This document shows positions 7,536 through 15,901 of a DNA stretch of 64,000 nucleotides, piece by piece; positions within the stretch are counted from its first letter, which is position 1; each line of letters begins with the position of its first letter. Position numbers and translations under genes: made by a program. This DNA is from CADEED01 sp043747875. Lineage in GTDB: Bacteria; Pseudomonadota; Gammaproteobacteria; Steroidobacterales; Steroidobacteraceae. The notes under the pieces were generated by a model that did not search any database, had not been told where the DNA came from, and worked only from the letters and a program-made list of their open reading frames with translations. Location: the NCBI GenBank assembly GCA_043747875.1, contig JAYTOI010000034.1:1-64000 (forward strand), written 5' to 3'.

Positions 7536-10451
7536 ATGATCGAGAACAAATGGAAGCGGTACGTGCAGGGCGTGTGCGTGAGCCTGCTGAGCGGGGCGGC
7601 CTCGGCCGCCGATAGTCCACCCGCGCCGACGGATGCGGGCGATGAGAACCTGGGAGAAGTCCTGGTGACGGGTTCGCGCATCAATTCTGCGGGATTCACA
7701 CAGCCGACGCCGACCACCACGCTGGACGAGGCGGATCTGGCCCGGATCGCCGAGCCGAACCTGTTCAACACCATTGCCCAGTTGCCCTCGCTCCAGGGCA
7801 GCACCGGCCGCACCACCAGCGTCAACAGCACCAGCAGTGGCATCCAGGGACTGAGCTCCTTTAGCCTGCGCGGACTCGGTCCGATCCGCACGCTCACGTT
7901 GCTCGACGGCCAGCGCGTGATGCCGGCGAACGTCACCGGCGTGACGGACGTCAGTCAGTTCCCCCAGCTGCTCGTGAACCGGGTGGACGTGGTCACCGGC
8001 GGCGCATCGGCCTCATACGGATCCGATGCCGTCGGCGGCGTCGTCAACTTCATCACCGACAAGAAGTTCGAGGGCCTCAAGACCAACATCGAAGTCGGCG
8101 CCACCACGTATGGCGACGACGAGAACTACACGGCGCAGGTGGCCTGGGGCCGCGGCTTGTTAGGCGACAGGATGCACGTCGAGCTCAGCGGCGAGTTCGG
8201 CAAGGAAGAAGGCGTCCCGGCATTCGGCTTCGGCCTCGGCCCGGGTCCGAATGGCCGCGACTGGTTTCAATCCCCCGCTTTCCAGGTGCGTCCGCTCGCG
8301 CAGACCAACGACGGCCTGCCGCAGATGAGGGTGATCGAGCACGCGCAGTGGTTCCAGATCGCCAAATTCGGCTTGATCACTTCCGGCCCGCTGCAAGGCA
8401 CCGCGTTCGGCGCGAACGGCGAGCCGTTCCAGTTTCAGTACGGATCGAACGGCGTGCCGACCGGTACGGGCGCGGTCACCGGCTGCGTCACGCCGTTCTG
8501 CGTGGGCGGCGACCTCAGCGGCACGGTGGGCAACGGCACCAGTCTCGCCGCCGAACTACAGCGCGGCGTGGGCTACGGCCGCGTCGGCTTCGATCTCAAC
8601 GACAAGACCGAGATCTACATGACCGCGAACCTCGCAGAGGTGCGGGCGGTGAACACGCCGAATCCGGGCGCGGCGAAGAACGCCAACCTGACCATCCAGT
8701 GCGCGAATCCGTTCGTGCCCGCGTCCATCCGGGCGGCGTGCGTCACCAACGGCATCACGAGCTTTCAGTTCGGCACCTCGAACGCCGGGTTTCCGGAATT
8801 CATCAACGTGCACCCGACGCGCAAGCAACTGCGGCTGGTGGCGGGCGTCGACGGAAAGTTCGACGCCTTCGGCGGCGAGTGGTCGTACAACGGCTATTAC
8901 CAGAACGGCACCAACAACACGGACCTGTTCGTCAAGGACATCTCACTCACGCCGCGCTACAACCAGGCGATCAACGCCATTACCGGGCCCAACGGCACGA
9001 TCGTCTGCGCGGACGCGGCGGCGCGTGCCTCCGGATGCCAGCCGCTCAACATCATCGGCAACGTGACGCCGAGCGCGGCCGCCCTCGCCTACGTATTGCC
9101 GGAGAAAGGCCCGCAGCAGCACACACGCCAGTCGCAGGATGTCGTCAGCTTCAACGTCAGCGGTGAGCCGTTCAAATTCTGGGCGGGACCGCTGGCGGTC
9201 GCGGCCGGACTCGAATACCGCAAGGAGTCATACGTGGTGCGCGGCGACCCGTACGGCGCCGGCGTGAGTCCGGAAACTCCCAACACGGCGGACTACCCGG
9301 CGGACCCCGTGCTGAACACGGCGGTCGGCAACAACTGGTATGCCGGCAACTATCACAATGCCGAGGGTGAATACGACGTCAAGGAGGCCTACCTCGAGTT
9401 CAACATGCCGTTCCTGCAGTCGGAGAGCTGGGGCGACGCCAGCCTCAATATCGCCGGCAGGAAGACCGACTACAGCACCTCGGGCAGGGTGACGAGTTGG
9501 AAGGTCGGCGGCACGTGGAAGACGCCGGTCGACGGATTGATGTTGCGCGCCGTCACCTCGCGGGACGTGCGCGCGCCCAACCTGAGCGAATTGTTCGCCG
9601 CGCAGATCACCACTAACAACACGGTCAACAACAATGGCACGGTCGTCACGGTGCTGCAGCAGACCATCGGCAATACCGATCTGCGGCCGGAGATCGCGCG
9701 CAATACCGAGATCGGCATCGTGCTGTCGCGGCCGGAGTGGCTGCCGGGGTTCAGCGCGTCGTTCGACTACTACGACATCGAAGTGGAGGACGTCATCTCG
9801 ACGCTGTCGGCGCAGCAGGAAGTGGACCTGTGCAACGCCGGCAACCAGGAGTTCTGCGCCGCGATGCTGCTCACCAGCCCGCTGCCGAATACCAACTTCG
9901 TGCGCGTGCAGGCGTTCAACCTGGCCTCGCTCGCGAACGAGGGCTTCGACATCGAGCTCGTGTATCGCACGGAGTCCGGTCTCACGCTGCGTGGACTCGC
10001 CACGCACACCAAGAGCTTTCTAACTACCCCCGGTGTCATCGGCACAATTCCGGCCCAGGGCGCCGGCGTGAATCTTGGCAGCACGCCAAACTGGAAAGGG
10101 ATGGTGTCGGAGACGCTGGAGCGCGGTCGCTACAGCCTGACGTTGACGCAGCGCTGGATCAGCGATGGCGTCTACAACAACGAGTGGATCGAATGCCAGA
10201 CGGGCTGCCCGGTGGCGACCTCCGTGCATCCGACCATCGACGACAACCACATGGAAGGCGCGTTCTATCTGGATTTCGGCGGGACCTACGAGTTCGCAGA
10301 CGAGAAGGCCGTGGCGTACTTCAAGGTCGACAACGTGCTCAACGAGGATCCGGCGCCCGCACCGCAGACCAATGTGGGCTACGGCGCGAATCCATTTCTG
10401 TATGACGTGCTCGGCCGGATGTACCGGCTGGGCCTGCGCTACAACTTTTGA
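7536..10451 (+). CDS. TonB-dependent outer-membrane receptor
   Basis: This is an outer-membrane beta-barrel for energised uptake (971 aa). The ATG at 7536 follows ACGAGGGG and gives a signal peptide (cleavage near AASA|AD). A TonB-box-like segment, GEVLVTGSRI, follows, then the plug domain with FSLRGLGPIRTLTLLDGQR and the GGASASYGSDAVGGVVNF signature, then the barrel ending in aromatic RLGLRYNF. It belongs to the large-substrate type often paired with LacI regulators in carbohydrate-utilising bacteria. The adjacent regulator and paired operators support that. No degradative enzyme is adjacent, so the substrate is not known. Confidence 0.92.
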   Translation: MIENKWKRYVQGVCVSLLSGAASAADSPPAPTDAGDENLGEVLVTGSRINSAGFTQPTPTTTLDEADLARIAEPNLFNTIAQLPSLQGSTGRTTSVNSTSSGIQGLSSFSLRGLGPIRTLTLLDGQRVMPANVTGVTDVSQFPQLLVNRVDVVTGGASASYGSDAVGGVVNFITDKKFEGLKTNIEVGATTYGDDENYTAQVAWGRGLLGDRMHVELSGEFGKEEGVPAFGFGLGPGPNGRDWFQSPAFQVRPLAQTNDGLPQMRVIEHAQWFQIAKFGLITSGPLQGTAFGANGEPFQFQYGSNGVPTGTGAVTGCVTPFCVGGDLSGTVGNGTSLAAELQRGVGYGRVGFDLNDKTEIYMTANLAEVRAVNTPNPGAAKNANLTIQCANPFVPASIRAACVTNGITSFQFGTSNAGFPEFINVHPTRKQLRLVAGVDGKFDAFGGEWSYNGYYQNGTNNTDLFVKDISLTPRYNQAINAITGPNGTIVCADAAARASGCQPLNIIGNVTPSAAALAYVLPEKGPQQHTRQSQDVVSFNVSGEPFKFWAGPLAVAAGLEYRKESYVVRGDPYGAGVSPETPNTADYPADPVLNTAVGNNWYAGNYHNAEGEYDVKEAYLEFNMPFLQSESWGDASLNIAGRKTDYSTSGRVTSWKVGGTWKTPVDGLMLRAVTSRDVRAPNLSELFAAQITTNNTVNNNGTVVTVLQQTIGNTDLRPEIARNTEIGIVLSRPEWLPGFSASFDYYDIEVEDVISTLSAQQEVDLCNAGNQEFCAAMLLTSPLPNTNFVRVQAFNLASLANEGFDIELVYRTESGLTLRGLATHTKSFLTTPGVIGTIPAQGAGVNLGSTPNWKGMVSETLERGRYSLTLTQRWISDGVYNNEWIECQTGCPVATSVHPTIDDNHMEGAFYLDFGGTYEFADEKAVAYFKVDNVLNEDPAPAPQTNVGYGANPFLYDVLGRMYRLGLRYNF

Positions 10452-10478
10452 CGACGAGCTGGCTGGGAACGGGAGTCC

Positions 10479-10508
10479 AGGCGGGTGAGCAATCACCCGC
10501 CTTTTTTT
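10479..10508 (+). terminator. Rho-independent terminator after TonB receptor
   Basis: A 10-bp stem (AGGCGGGTGA / TCACCCGCCT) with a GCAA loop is followed by a run of seven T. The stem matches that after fusA. Confidence 0.9.
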
Positions 10509-10581
10509 GGTGTGCGACTTCGCCCATAGACGGATCTCGCATCCGCCTCAGCGCGAACATCCTATCTACCTTGGGCGGTAC

Positions 10582-10740
10582 TCAAGAAGGACTTGTGCCG
10601 CCCGGAGCTGCGGGTTCGCCCTCTTGCATCACCTGAAGCTTCTTGAGCATCGCATCGAACTGCGCGTCGAACTCCTTCGCATACTCCCGGGCGAGCACGG
10701 CACCCGTGAGTTTGTCCTGACGTCGTATCGCTCGCCTCAC
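10582..10740 (-). CDS. Small hypothetical protein
   Basis: This is a possible 52-aa protein starting at GTG with GGGAG nine bases upstream. The predicted product is charged and helical (ARxYAKEFDAQFDAMLKKLQ-like centre) and ends GGTSPS. I do not recognise it. It is transcribed divergently from the next gene with only 25 bases between starts, so one of the two starts may be wrong or the promoters overlap. A longer frame reaching 10788 would run into that gene. Confidence 0.35.
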   Translation of the reverse strand: MRRAIRRQDKLTGAVLAREYAKEFDAQFDAMLKKLQVMQEGEPAAPGGTSPS

Positions 10741-10765
10741 TGAAAATCGCTCCCTGGAATGTCGT

Positions 10766-11842
10766 ATGCCGAACCCAACCGTTTCCACCCGTCACGCCCT
10801 CATCGCGGAGCTCATTCGCCTAGAGCCGTCGCTTGCGAACGCTAGCCTTCAGGGGCTACCGGACTGCGCGATCGAACTCGATACTCCTATCACCTACTGC
10901 ATAGCGAACGACGCCCATTTGCGCGCGATGACTGCACGTGTTCTTGGTCGGCTAAATCGCGATTGCGGCGCCGACGCCAAGTTGCTCACGGTACTCTTTC
11001 ACAATCTCACCTCAGAAAAAACGTCGGCAGGCTATCTATCTCAGTTACAGGGCTACGACTGGCTGCTTGCGGAAGGCGTGAAGTTTGCGCCAGAAACAGA
11101 TACCGCTGACAATCTGCGCGGTGTGAACATCGCGTTGGATGGTCGAATCGACACTCCTGCCGGCCCAGTCTATTTCGATATCAAATCGATCGGTTTCGAG
11201 CCTGAACTGCGCGCGATTCTTTCCTCCCGGCTCGAGGAAGCGCTGCCTGGCCACATCATCAGCATCGATGGGCCTGCAGATCACTCGGTGGATGCCATAC
11301 GTGAGAAGACGTTCGGTCACCTCAGGCAACTCATCGCGATGCTTCAGACCAATACGCTCGCGGACATTCCCGAATTGGGCTGGACGATTCGAAAATCTCT
11401 GAGGAAGCCTGGCGTTTATGCAAGCGAAGCTTCCTATTCGCCAACCGCATTTGCGCAAGCCAACCGAGATGCTCCTTTGAGATTCGCCTCGCAATTCACG
11501 ACGAATTCAGCGTACGTCTTGATGTTCGTCCCGCCAGACGGCATCGGTAGCTCCCCATACAAGCGAAACATCTTCGGGCTTGGCGAAAGCCTGATGACGG
11601 GGATTGCGGAGCATCTCTTTGGCGCCGCTCGACACGATCAGTCCCGTGCCGATTTCTTTGATTGTTCACTCGCCCAAACAATCACAGTGGCGAACGCAGT
11701 AGAGATGTTGTCGGGAATCGCCATGATTTCGCCTCAGGCCAAACTGGCTGAGTTGCACCTGAACGGAAAGGCGCGATTCCCATGGAGCCGTCGGGACGCA
11801 TCGAACATTGGTGAGGGGTGGAATGTGCACCTCCATCCCTGA
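10766..11842 (+). CDS. Uncharacterised protein with possible PD-(D/E)XK nuclease motif
   Basis: I do not recognise this 358-aa protein. It has no signal peptide or membrane segment. Around residues 120-145 it reads NIALDGRID...VYFDIKSIGF, a D...(D/E)xK arrangement at the end of beta-strands as in PD-(D/E)XK nucleases. The flanking residues do not prove catalysis. Its DNA is visibly lower in G+C (about 55-57% in sampled lines) and less biased in codon use than neighbouring genes. It stands between a terminator and an unrelated gene, which fits acquisition by transfer. No methylase or helicase is adjacent. Confidence 0.6.
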   Translation: MPNPTVSTRHALIAELIRLEPSLANASLQGLPDCAIELDTPITYCIANDAHLRAMTARVLGRLNRDCGADAKLLTVLFHNLTSEKTSAGYLSQLQGYDWLLAEGVKFAPETDTADNLRGVNIALDGRIDTPAGPVYFDIKSIGFEPELRAILSSRLEEALPGHIISIDGPADHSVDAIREKTFGHLRQLIAMLQTNTLADIPELGWTIRKSLRKPGVYASEASYSPTAFAQANRDAPLRFASQFTTNSAYVLMFVPPDGIGSSPYKRNIFGLGESLMTGIAEHLFGAARHDQSRADFFDCSLAQTITVANAVEMLSGIAMISPQAKLAELHLNGKARFPWSRRDASNIGEGWNVHLHP

Positions 11843-11927
11843 AGCTAATTGATTTTCGATGTCGAATTCTGTTGCCGCCGTTCGACGACCTGCTGAGCCC
11901 CACGAAACTCAGCCAGGAGCCACCGTC

Positions 11928-12593
11928 ATGCGCAGCTCAGCCACCCGTATCCCATTCGCCGTCTCCCTGCTGGCCCTGGCTGCCGCGGCGCACGCCGCCG
12001 ATTCCGTGCCCGTGCCATCCAGCGCGCCGGTGCCGAAGGGCGCGTACGAGATCGACAAGTCCCACACCAGTCTGCTGTTCCGCGTGAGCCACATGGGCTT
12101 CTCGGAATTCACCGGCCGCTTCACGCGCCTCGACGCGCAACTCGCATTCGATCCGGCGCGGCTCGGCTCTTCGAGCGTGAACGTCACCATCGACCCGAAG
12201 TCGATCGCCTCCGACAACGCACCCGACGGTTTTCTCGACATCCTCACGGGCGAGCAGTTTCTGAACGCCGCGAAGTATCCGGAAATGAAGTTCGTCTCGC
12301 GCGCGGTCGAGGCCGTCGATGCCCACAAGTTCCGCATCCGCGGCGATCTCACGCTGAATGGAGTGACGCGGCCGCTGGTGCTCGAAGCGCGCTACAACGG
12401 CGGCTATGCGGGCCACCCGTACGATCCGCGGGCACGCATCGGCTTCTCCGCGCGCGGCACGCTCAAGCGCTCGGACTTCGGCGTGTCGATGGGCATTCCG
12501 ACGGCCGCCAGCCCTCTGGGAGTGGGCGATGAAGTGCAGGTGCAGCTCGAAACGGAGTTCTCCGGCCCGGCGCTCGGAGGCGCGCAGAGGTAG
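11928..12593 (+). CDS. YceI-family periplasmic protein
   Basis: This is a periplasmic lipocalin-fold protein that in other bacteria binds polyisoprenoid lipids (221 aa). The start has CAGGAG upstream and gives a clean signal peptide (about 25 residues, AHA|AD). The YceI body starts AYEIDKSHTSLLFRVSHMGF, with the KFVSRAVEAV, LTLNGVTRPLVLEARYNG and RIGFSARGTLKRSDFGVSMG blocks of the family. A single gene with no obvious partner. Confidence 0.9.
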   Translation: MRSSATRIPFAVSLLALAAAAHAADSVPVPSSAPVPKGAYEIDKSHTSLLFRVSHMGFSEFTGRFTRLDAQLAFDPARLGSSSVNVTIDPKSIASDNAPDGFLDILTGEQFLNAAKYPEMKFVSRAVEAVDAHKFRIRGDLTLNGVTRPLVLEARYNGGYAGHPYDPRARIGFSARGTLKRSDFGVSMGIPTAASPLGVGDEVQVQLETEFSGPALGGAQR

Positions 12594-12617
12594 GGGAGGC
12601 TCGGCACCTTTTCCGGG

Positions 12618-12690
12618 TTTGGGGCCACTCCCCAAATGCCGCGCGGTGCTGGACCGCAAACACGGACGCAGGATTTGGGGACAGTCCCCA
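12618..12690. repeat. Two GGGGAC-type palindromes
   Basis: A palindrome at 12618-12636 (TTTGGGG CCACT CCCCAAA) is followed by one at 12676-12690 (TGGGGACAGTCCCCA). They belong to the same repeat family as the elements at 5208, 17076 and 19525. Confidence 0.6.
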
Positions 12691-12746
12691 TTTCCCGGTT
12701 GCCACATCGGCGGTGTGGTGAGCGGCGTCCCCTCTACAATCGCGCG

Positions 12747-13820
12747 GTGAACAGCGCCGCTTCCCGGCCACCCGACTCCGACCGCGCCCTCTTCGGCCTC
12801 TGGGCCCTCTTCTGGCTGCTGATGGCCGTGGTCGCAGTCGAGGACCACCGCGGTGACACCGGCGTTCGCTGGTGGGAACCGCTCCTGTGGGAAGGCAGCT
12901 CCGCCCTCGCCGCCACGCTCTGGCTGCTCGCCGAACGGCGCGCCGCGCGACGCTGGAAGGCGCTGCTCGACCGGCCCGCGCGCTGGTTCGGCAAACATCT
13001 TCTATGGCTGCCGCTGGTTGCCGCCAGTTTCGTCGTCGCCATCTACTCCATCCGCCACGGCGTCTACGCGCTCACCTCTGAAATCTACGAGCACCCCTCC
13101 TGGCCGTTCCTGTTTTTCTACGAGACGGTCAAGGTGCTGCTGTTCGCCACACTGTGGGTGTGCATCGCCTTCGGCCTCGAGAGCTTCGCGCAATGGCGCA
13201 GCGAGCGCGAGCGCCTGCTGGTGCTGCAGAAGCACCTCGCCGAGTCGCAGCTCGAACGCCTGCGCGCGCAACTCCAGCCGCATTTCCTGTTCAACACCCT
13301 CAACACGATCTCCTCGCTCATGCAGGTGGACGTCGCGCGCGCGGACCGCCTGCTGACCCGGCTCGCCGACCTGCTGCGCGCCAGCCTCACTGCCGGCACG
13401 CGCCCAACTACTTCGCTGCGCGACGAGCTCGAGTTGTTGAAGCTCTACGCGTCCATCATGCAGGAGCGCTTCACGGACCGCGTCGCGCTCGACTGGGACA
13501 TCGCGGACGACACGCTCGCGGCGTCCGTACCGACCATGCTGCTGCAGCCGCTGCTCGAGAACGCCTACAAACACGGCGTCGAGCGCGCCAGCGATGCCGT
13601 GCGCATCCGACTCACCACGCGGCACGAAGCAGACGCGCTGCACATCACCATCCACAACTCCGGCACGCTCGGCACGCGCACGGCACCCGGCATCGGCCTC
13701 GCGAACTGCCGCGAGCGCCTCGCGCTGGTATACGGCGCGCGCGCCACCCTCGAGCTGTCGGGCGACGCCGCCGGCGTCACCGCCGCAGTGCGCCTGCCGT
13801 TCGGGCGGCACGCGCCATGA
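12747..13820 (+). CDS. LytS-type sensor histidine kinase
   Basis: This is a membrane sensor kinase of the His_kinase (PF06580) family, 357 aa. Four transmembrane segments (roughly residues 14-35, 45-62, 80-105 and 120-145) are followed by a short helix and the phosphoacceptor motif LQPHFLFNTLN. The ATP-binding motifs are ENAYKHGV and GIGLANCRERL. The start chosen is GTG; a longer frame reads through the upstream repeats. TACAAT sits six bases before the GTG, so the message may be leaderless. Its stop overlaps the start of the LytTR regulator (ATGA), which is therefore its partner. The signal is not evident. Confidence 0.88.
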   Translation: MNSAASRPPDSDRALFGLWALFWLLMAVVAVEDHRGDTGVRWWEPLLWEGSSALAATLWLLAERRAARRWKALLDRPARWFGKHLLWLPLVAASFVVAIYSIRHGVYALTSEIYEHPSWPFLFFYETVKVLLFATLWVCIAFGLESFAQWRSERERLLVLQKHLAESQLERLRAQLQPHFLFNTLNTISSLMQVDVARADRLLTRLADLLRASLTAGTRPTTSLRDELELLKLYASIMQERFTDRVALDWDIADDTLAASVPTMLLQPLLENAYKHGVERASDAVRIRLTTRHEADALHITIHNSGTLGTRTAPGIGLANCRERLALVYGARATLELSGDAAGVTAAVRLPFGRHAP

Positions 13821-14560
13821 TCCGCGCGCTGGTCGCCGAGGACGAGGCCCCGGCCCGCGACAAACTGCGTCGCTGGCTCGACGCGCACGACGACGTCGAA
13901 GTGGTCGCCGAAGCTGCGGACGGCCTGGCGGCGGCGTCGGCCATTGCCGCCCTGAGCCCCGACGTCGCATTCCTCGACATCCAGATGCCCGGCATGAGCG
14001 GTCTGGAGGTGGCGGCGCAGCTCGAGCCTGCGTTGGCGCCATTGATCGTCTTCGTCACCGCCTTCGACGAGCACGCCATCAAGGCGTTCGACCTGAACGC
14101 GATTGACTATCTACTCAAACCCTACGACCGCGACCGCCTCGACAAGACGCTGCAGCGCTTGCGCGAACGGCGCGCCGGCGTGTCGGCCGGGCCAGGCGCC
14201 GCCGTGACCGCGGCGCGCACGCAGCTCGGCAACAGCGAGCGCCTGCTCATACCCCAGGGCGAGACGCTGCAGTTGATGGACGCGGCGCTCATCCACTGGC
14301 TGGAGGCCGACGACAACTACGTGCACGTGCATACCGCGCAATCCCGCCACATGATCCGGCGCACGCTGACCGACCTGCTCGCGCAGCTCGGCGAGCAGCG
14401 CTTCGTGCGCATCCACAAGTCGGCGGCCGTGAACCTCGCCGAGGTGCAATCGCTGTCGCCGCTGTTCAAGGGCGACTACGACATCACTTTGCGCAGCGGC
14501 GCGACGCTGCGCCTCAGCCGCCGCTACAAGGACGCACTGTTCGCCCGCATGGGCCGCTGA
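13817..14560 (+). CDS. LytTR-family response regulator
   Basis: This is the partner of the LytS-type kinase, 247 aa. The receiver domain (residues 1-120) has the acidic pocket AEDE, phospho-Asp in AFLDIQMPGMSG, the T in VTAFDE and the K in LLKPYD. The C-terminal LytTR DNA-binding domain (about 145-245) has IHWLEADDNYVHVHT and FVRIHKSAAVNL. It starts inside the kinase stop codon, so the two are translationally coupled. This layout matches the YehU/YehT and AlgZ/AlgR types. Targets cannot be read from the sequence. Confidence 0.92.
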   Translation: MIRALVAEDEAPARDKLRRWLDAHDDVEVVAEAADGLAAASAIAALSPDVAFLDIQMPGMSGLEVAAQLEPALAPLIVFVTAFDEHAIKAFDLNAIDYLLKPYDRDRLDKTLQRLRERRAGVSAGPGAAVTAARTQLGNSERLLIPQGETLQLMDAALIHWLEADDNYVHVHTAQSRHMIRRTLTDLLAQLGEQRFVRIHKSAAVNLAEVQSLSPLFKGDYDITLRSGATLRLSRRYKDALFARMGR

Positions 14561-14653
14561 CGCTCCGCCCCTCCCCACGTCCCGCTCGCCACATTACGGT
14601 CGCCGCGCGCACGCCACTCCCCGAAGCTGTCGGCATCGAAATGGGAGATCGAC

Positions 14654-15817
14654 ATGACCGCAGCACCGAACGTCCGCTACGACTTCCTCGACTGGCTGCG
14701 CGTCCTCGCGATCTTCGTACTGCTGTTCTTCCACACCGGCATGTTGTTCGTCGGCTGGGGCTGGCACATCACCAACCCCGAAGCCATTCCCGCGCTGCAA
14801 CTGCCGATGGACCTCGCGCATCGCCTGCGCATGCCGCTGCTGTTCGTCATCGCGGGCGCCGGCATGTGGTTCGCACTGCAACGGCGCAGCGGCGCTGCTT
14901 TCACGCGCGAGCGCACACTGCGGCTGCTGCTGCCGGCGGCAGCCGGCATGTTCCTCATCGTCCCGCCGCAGGTGTACATCGAGCGCCTGGCGCACGGCGA
15001 GTGGAGCAGCGGCTACTTCGCGTTCCTCACGCAGCGCGTGTTCCAGTTCCAGCCCTACCCCGCAGGCGATTTCAGCTGGCACCACCTGTGGTTCATCGTC
15101 TATCTATACGCGTACGTGCTGCTGCTGCTGCCGATCATGCTGTGGTGGCGCCGTGCGCGGCCGCGGCTGCGGGCCGGCGCCTGGCTGTTCGCGCTCGCCG
15201 TGCCTCTGGGCATCAACGAGAGCCTGCTCAAACCGCATTTTCCCGAAAGCCACGACCTGGTGAGCGACTGGTACGTCTTCAACCACTATCTACTGCTCAC
15301 GGTCTACGGCGTACTGCTCGCCGCCTGCGAAGGCGCGTGGCTCTTCCTCGAGCGCGTGCGCCACCGCGCGCTGGCGTCGGCATTGACGATCACGCTCGGC
15401 GGCCTGGCGCTCATCGAGCTCGGCGTGATCGCACGCGGCACTGCCGTGGACTCCGTCTTCGCCAACGTCTTCACCTGGACCTGGCTCATGGTGTTTCTCG
15501 GCTACGGGCGCCGGCACCTGAGTTTCAGCAATGGCCTGCTTTCCTGGGCACGCGACGCCAGCTATCCGGCTTACATCCTGCATCAGACCGTCATCATCGT
15601 GATCGCGTACTTCGTCATCCGGCTGCCGTGGACTCCAGGCACGAAATACTGGGTGGTATTGATCGGCACGCTGGTCGGCTGCGTGGCTCTGTACGAATAT
15701 GTATTAAGGAGAGTGCGGCCGCTGCGCGTGCTGTTCGGCATGAAGACGGGCATCGCGTCCCCGGCTTCCACATCGGGCAAAACCTCCAATATCATAGGAC
15801 CCGCACCGACAGGCTGA
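14654..15817 (+). CDS. Acyltransferase family 3 membrane protein (OpgC-like)
   Basis: This is an integral membrane acyltransferase with about ten transmembrane helices, 387 aa. It starts YDFLDWLRVLAIFVLLFFHT, the conserved first helix with the essential RxxA...H pattern of Acyltransf_3. Later helices include HHLWFIVYLYAYVLLLLP and SYPAYILHQTVIIVIAYFVI. Family members O-acylate periplasmic glucans, O-antigens or other sugars, and OpgC-type succinyltransferases are closest in feel. A GGGAGATCGACATG context supports the start. It is not obviously part of the preceding operon (93-base gap). Confidence 0.85.
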   Translation: MTAAPNVRYDFLDWLRVLAIFVLLFFHTGMLFVGWGWHITNPEAIPALQLPMDLAHRLRMPLLFVIAGAGMWFALQRRSGAAFTRERTLRLLLPAAAGMFLIVPPQVYIERLAHGEWSSGYFAFLTQRVFQFQPYPAGDFSWHHLWFIVYLYAYVLLLLPIMLWWRRARPRLRAGAWLFALAVPLGINESLLKPHFPESHDLVSDWYVFNHYLLLTVYGVLLAACEGAWLFLERVRHRALASALTITLGGLALIELGVIARGTAVDSVFANVFTWTWLMVFLGYGRRHLSFSNGLLSWARDASYPAYILHQTVIIVIAYFVIRLPWTPGTKYWVVLIGTLVGCVALYEYVLRRVRPLRVLFGMKTGIASPASTSGKTSNIIGPAPTG

Positions 15818-15901
15818 TACGGCGTCGTCCCACGCGGCGAACGGCCGTCGCAGCGCATCGTGCCCCCAACGGGCCGGCGCGTTGCCGCCCTCGAGGGACC
15901 C

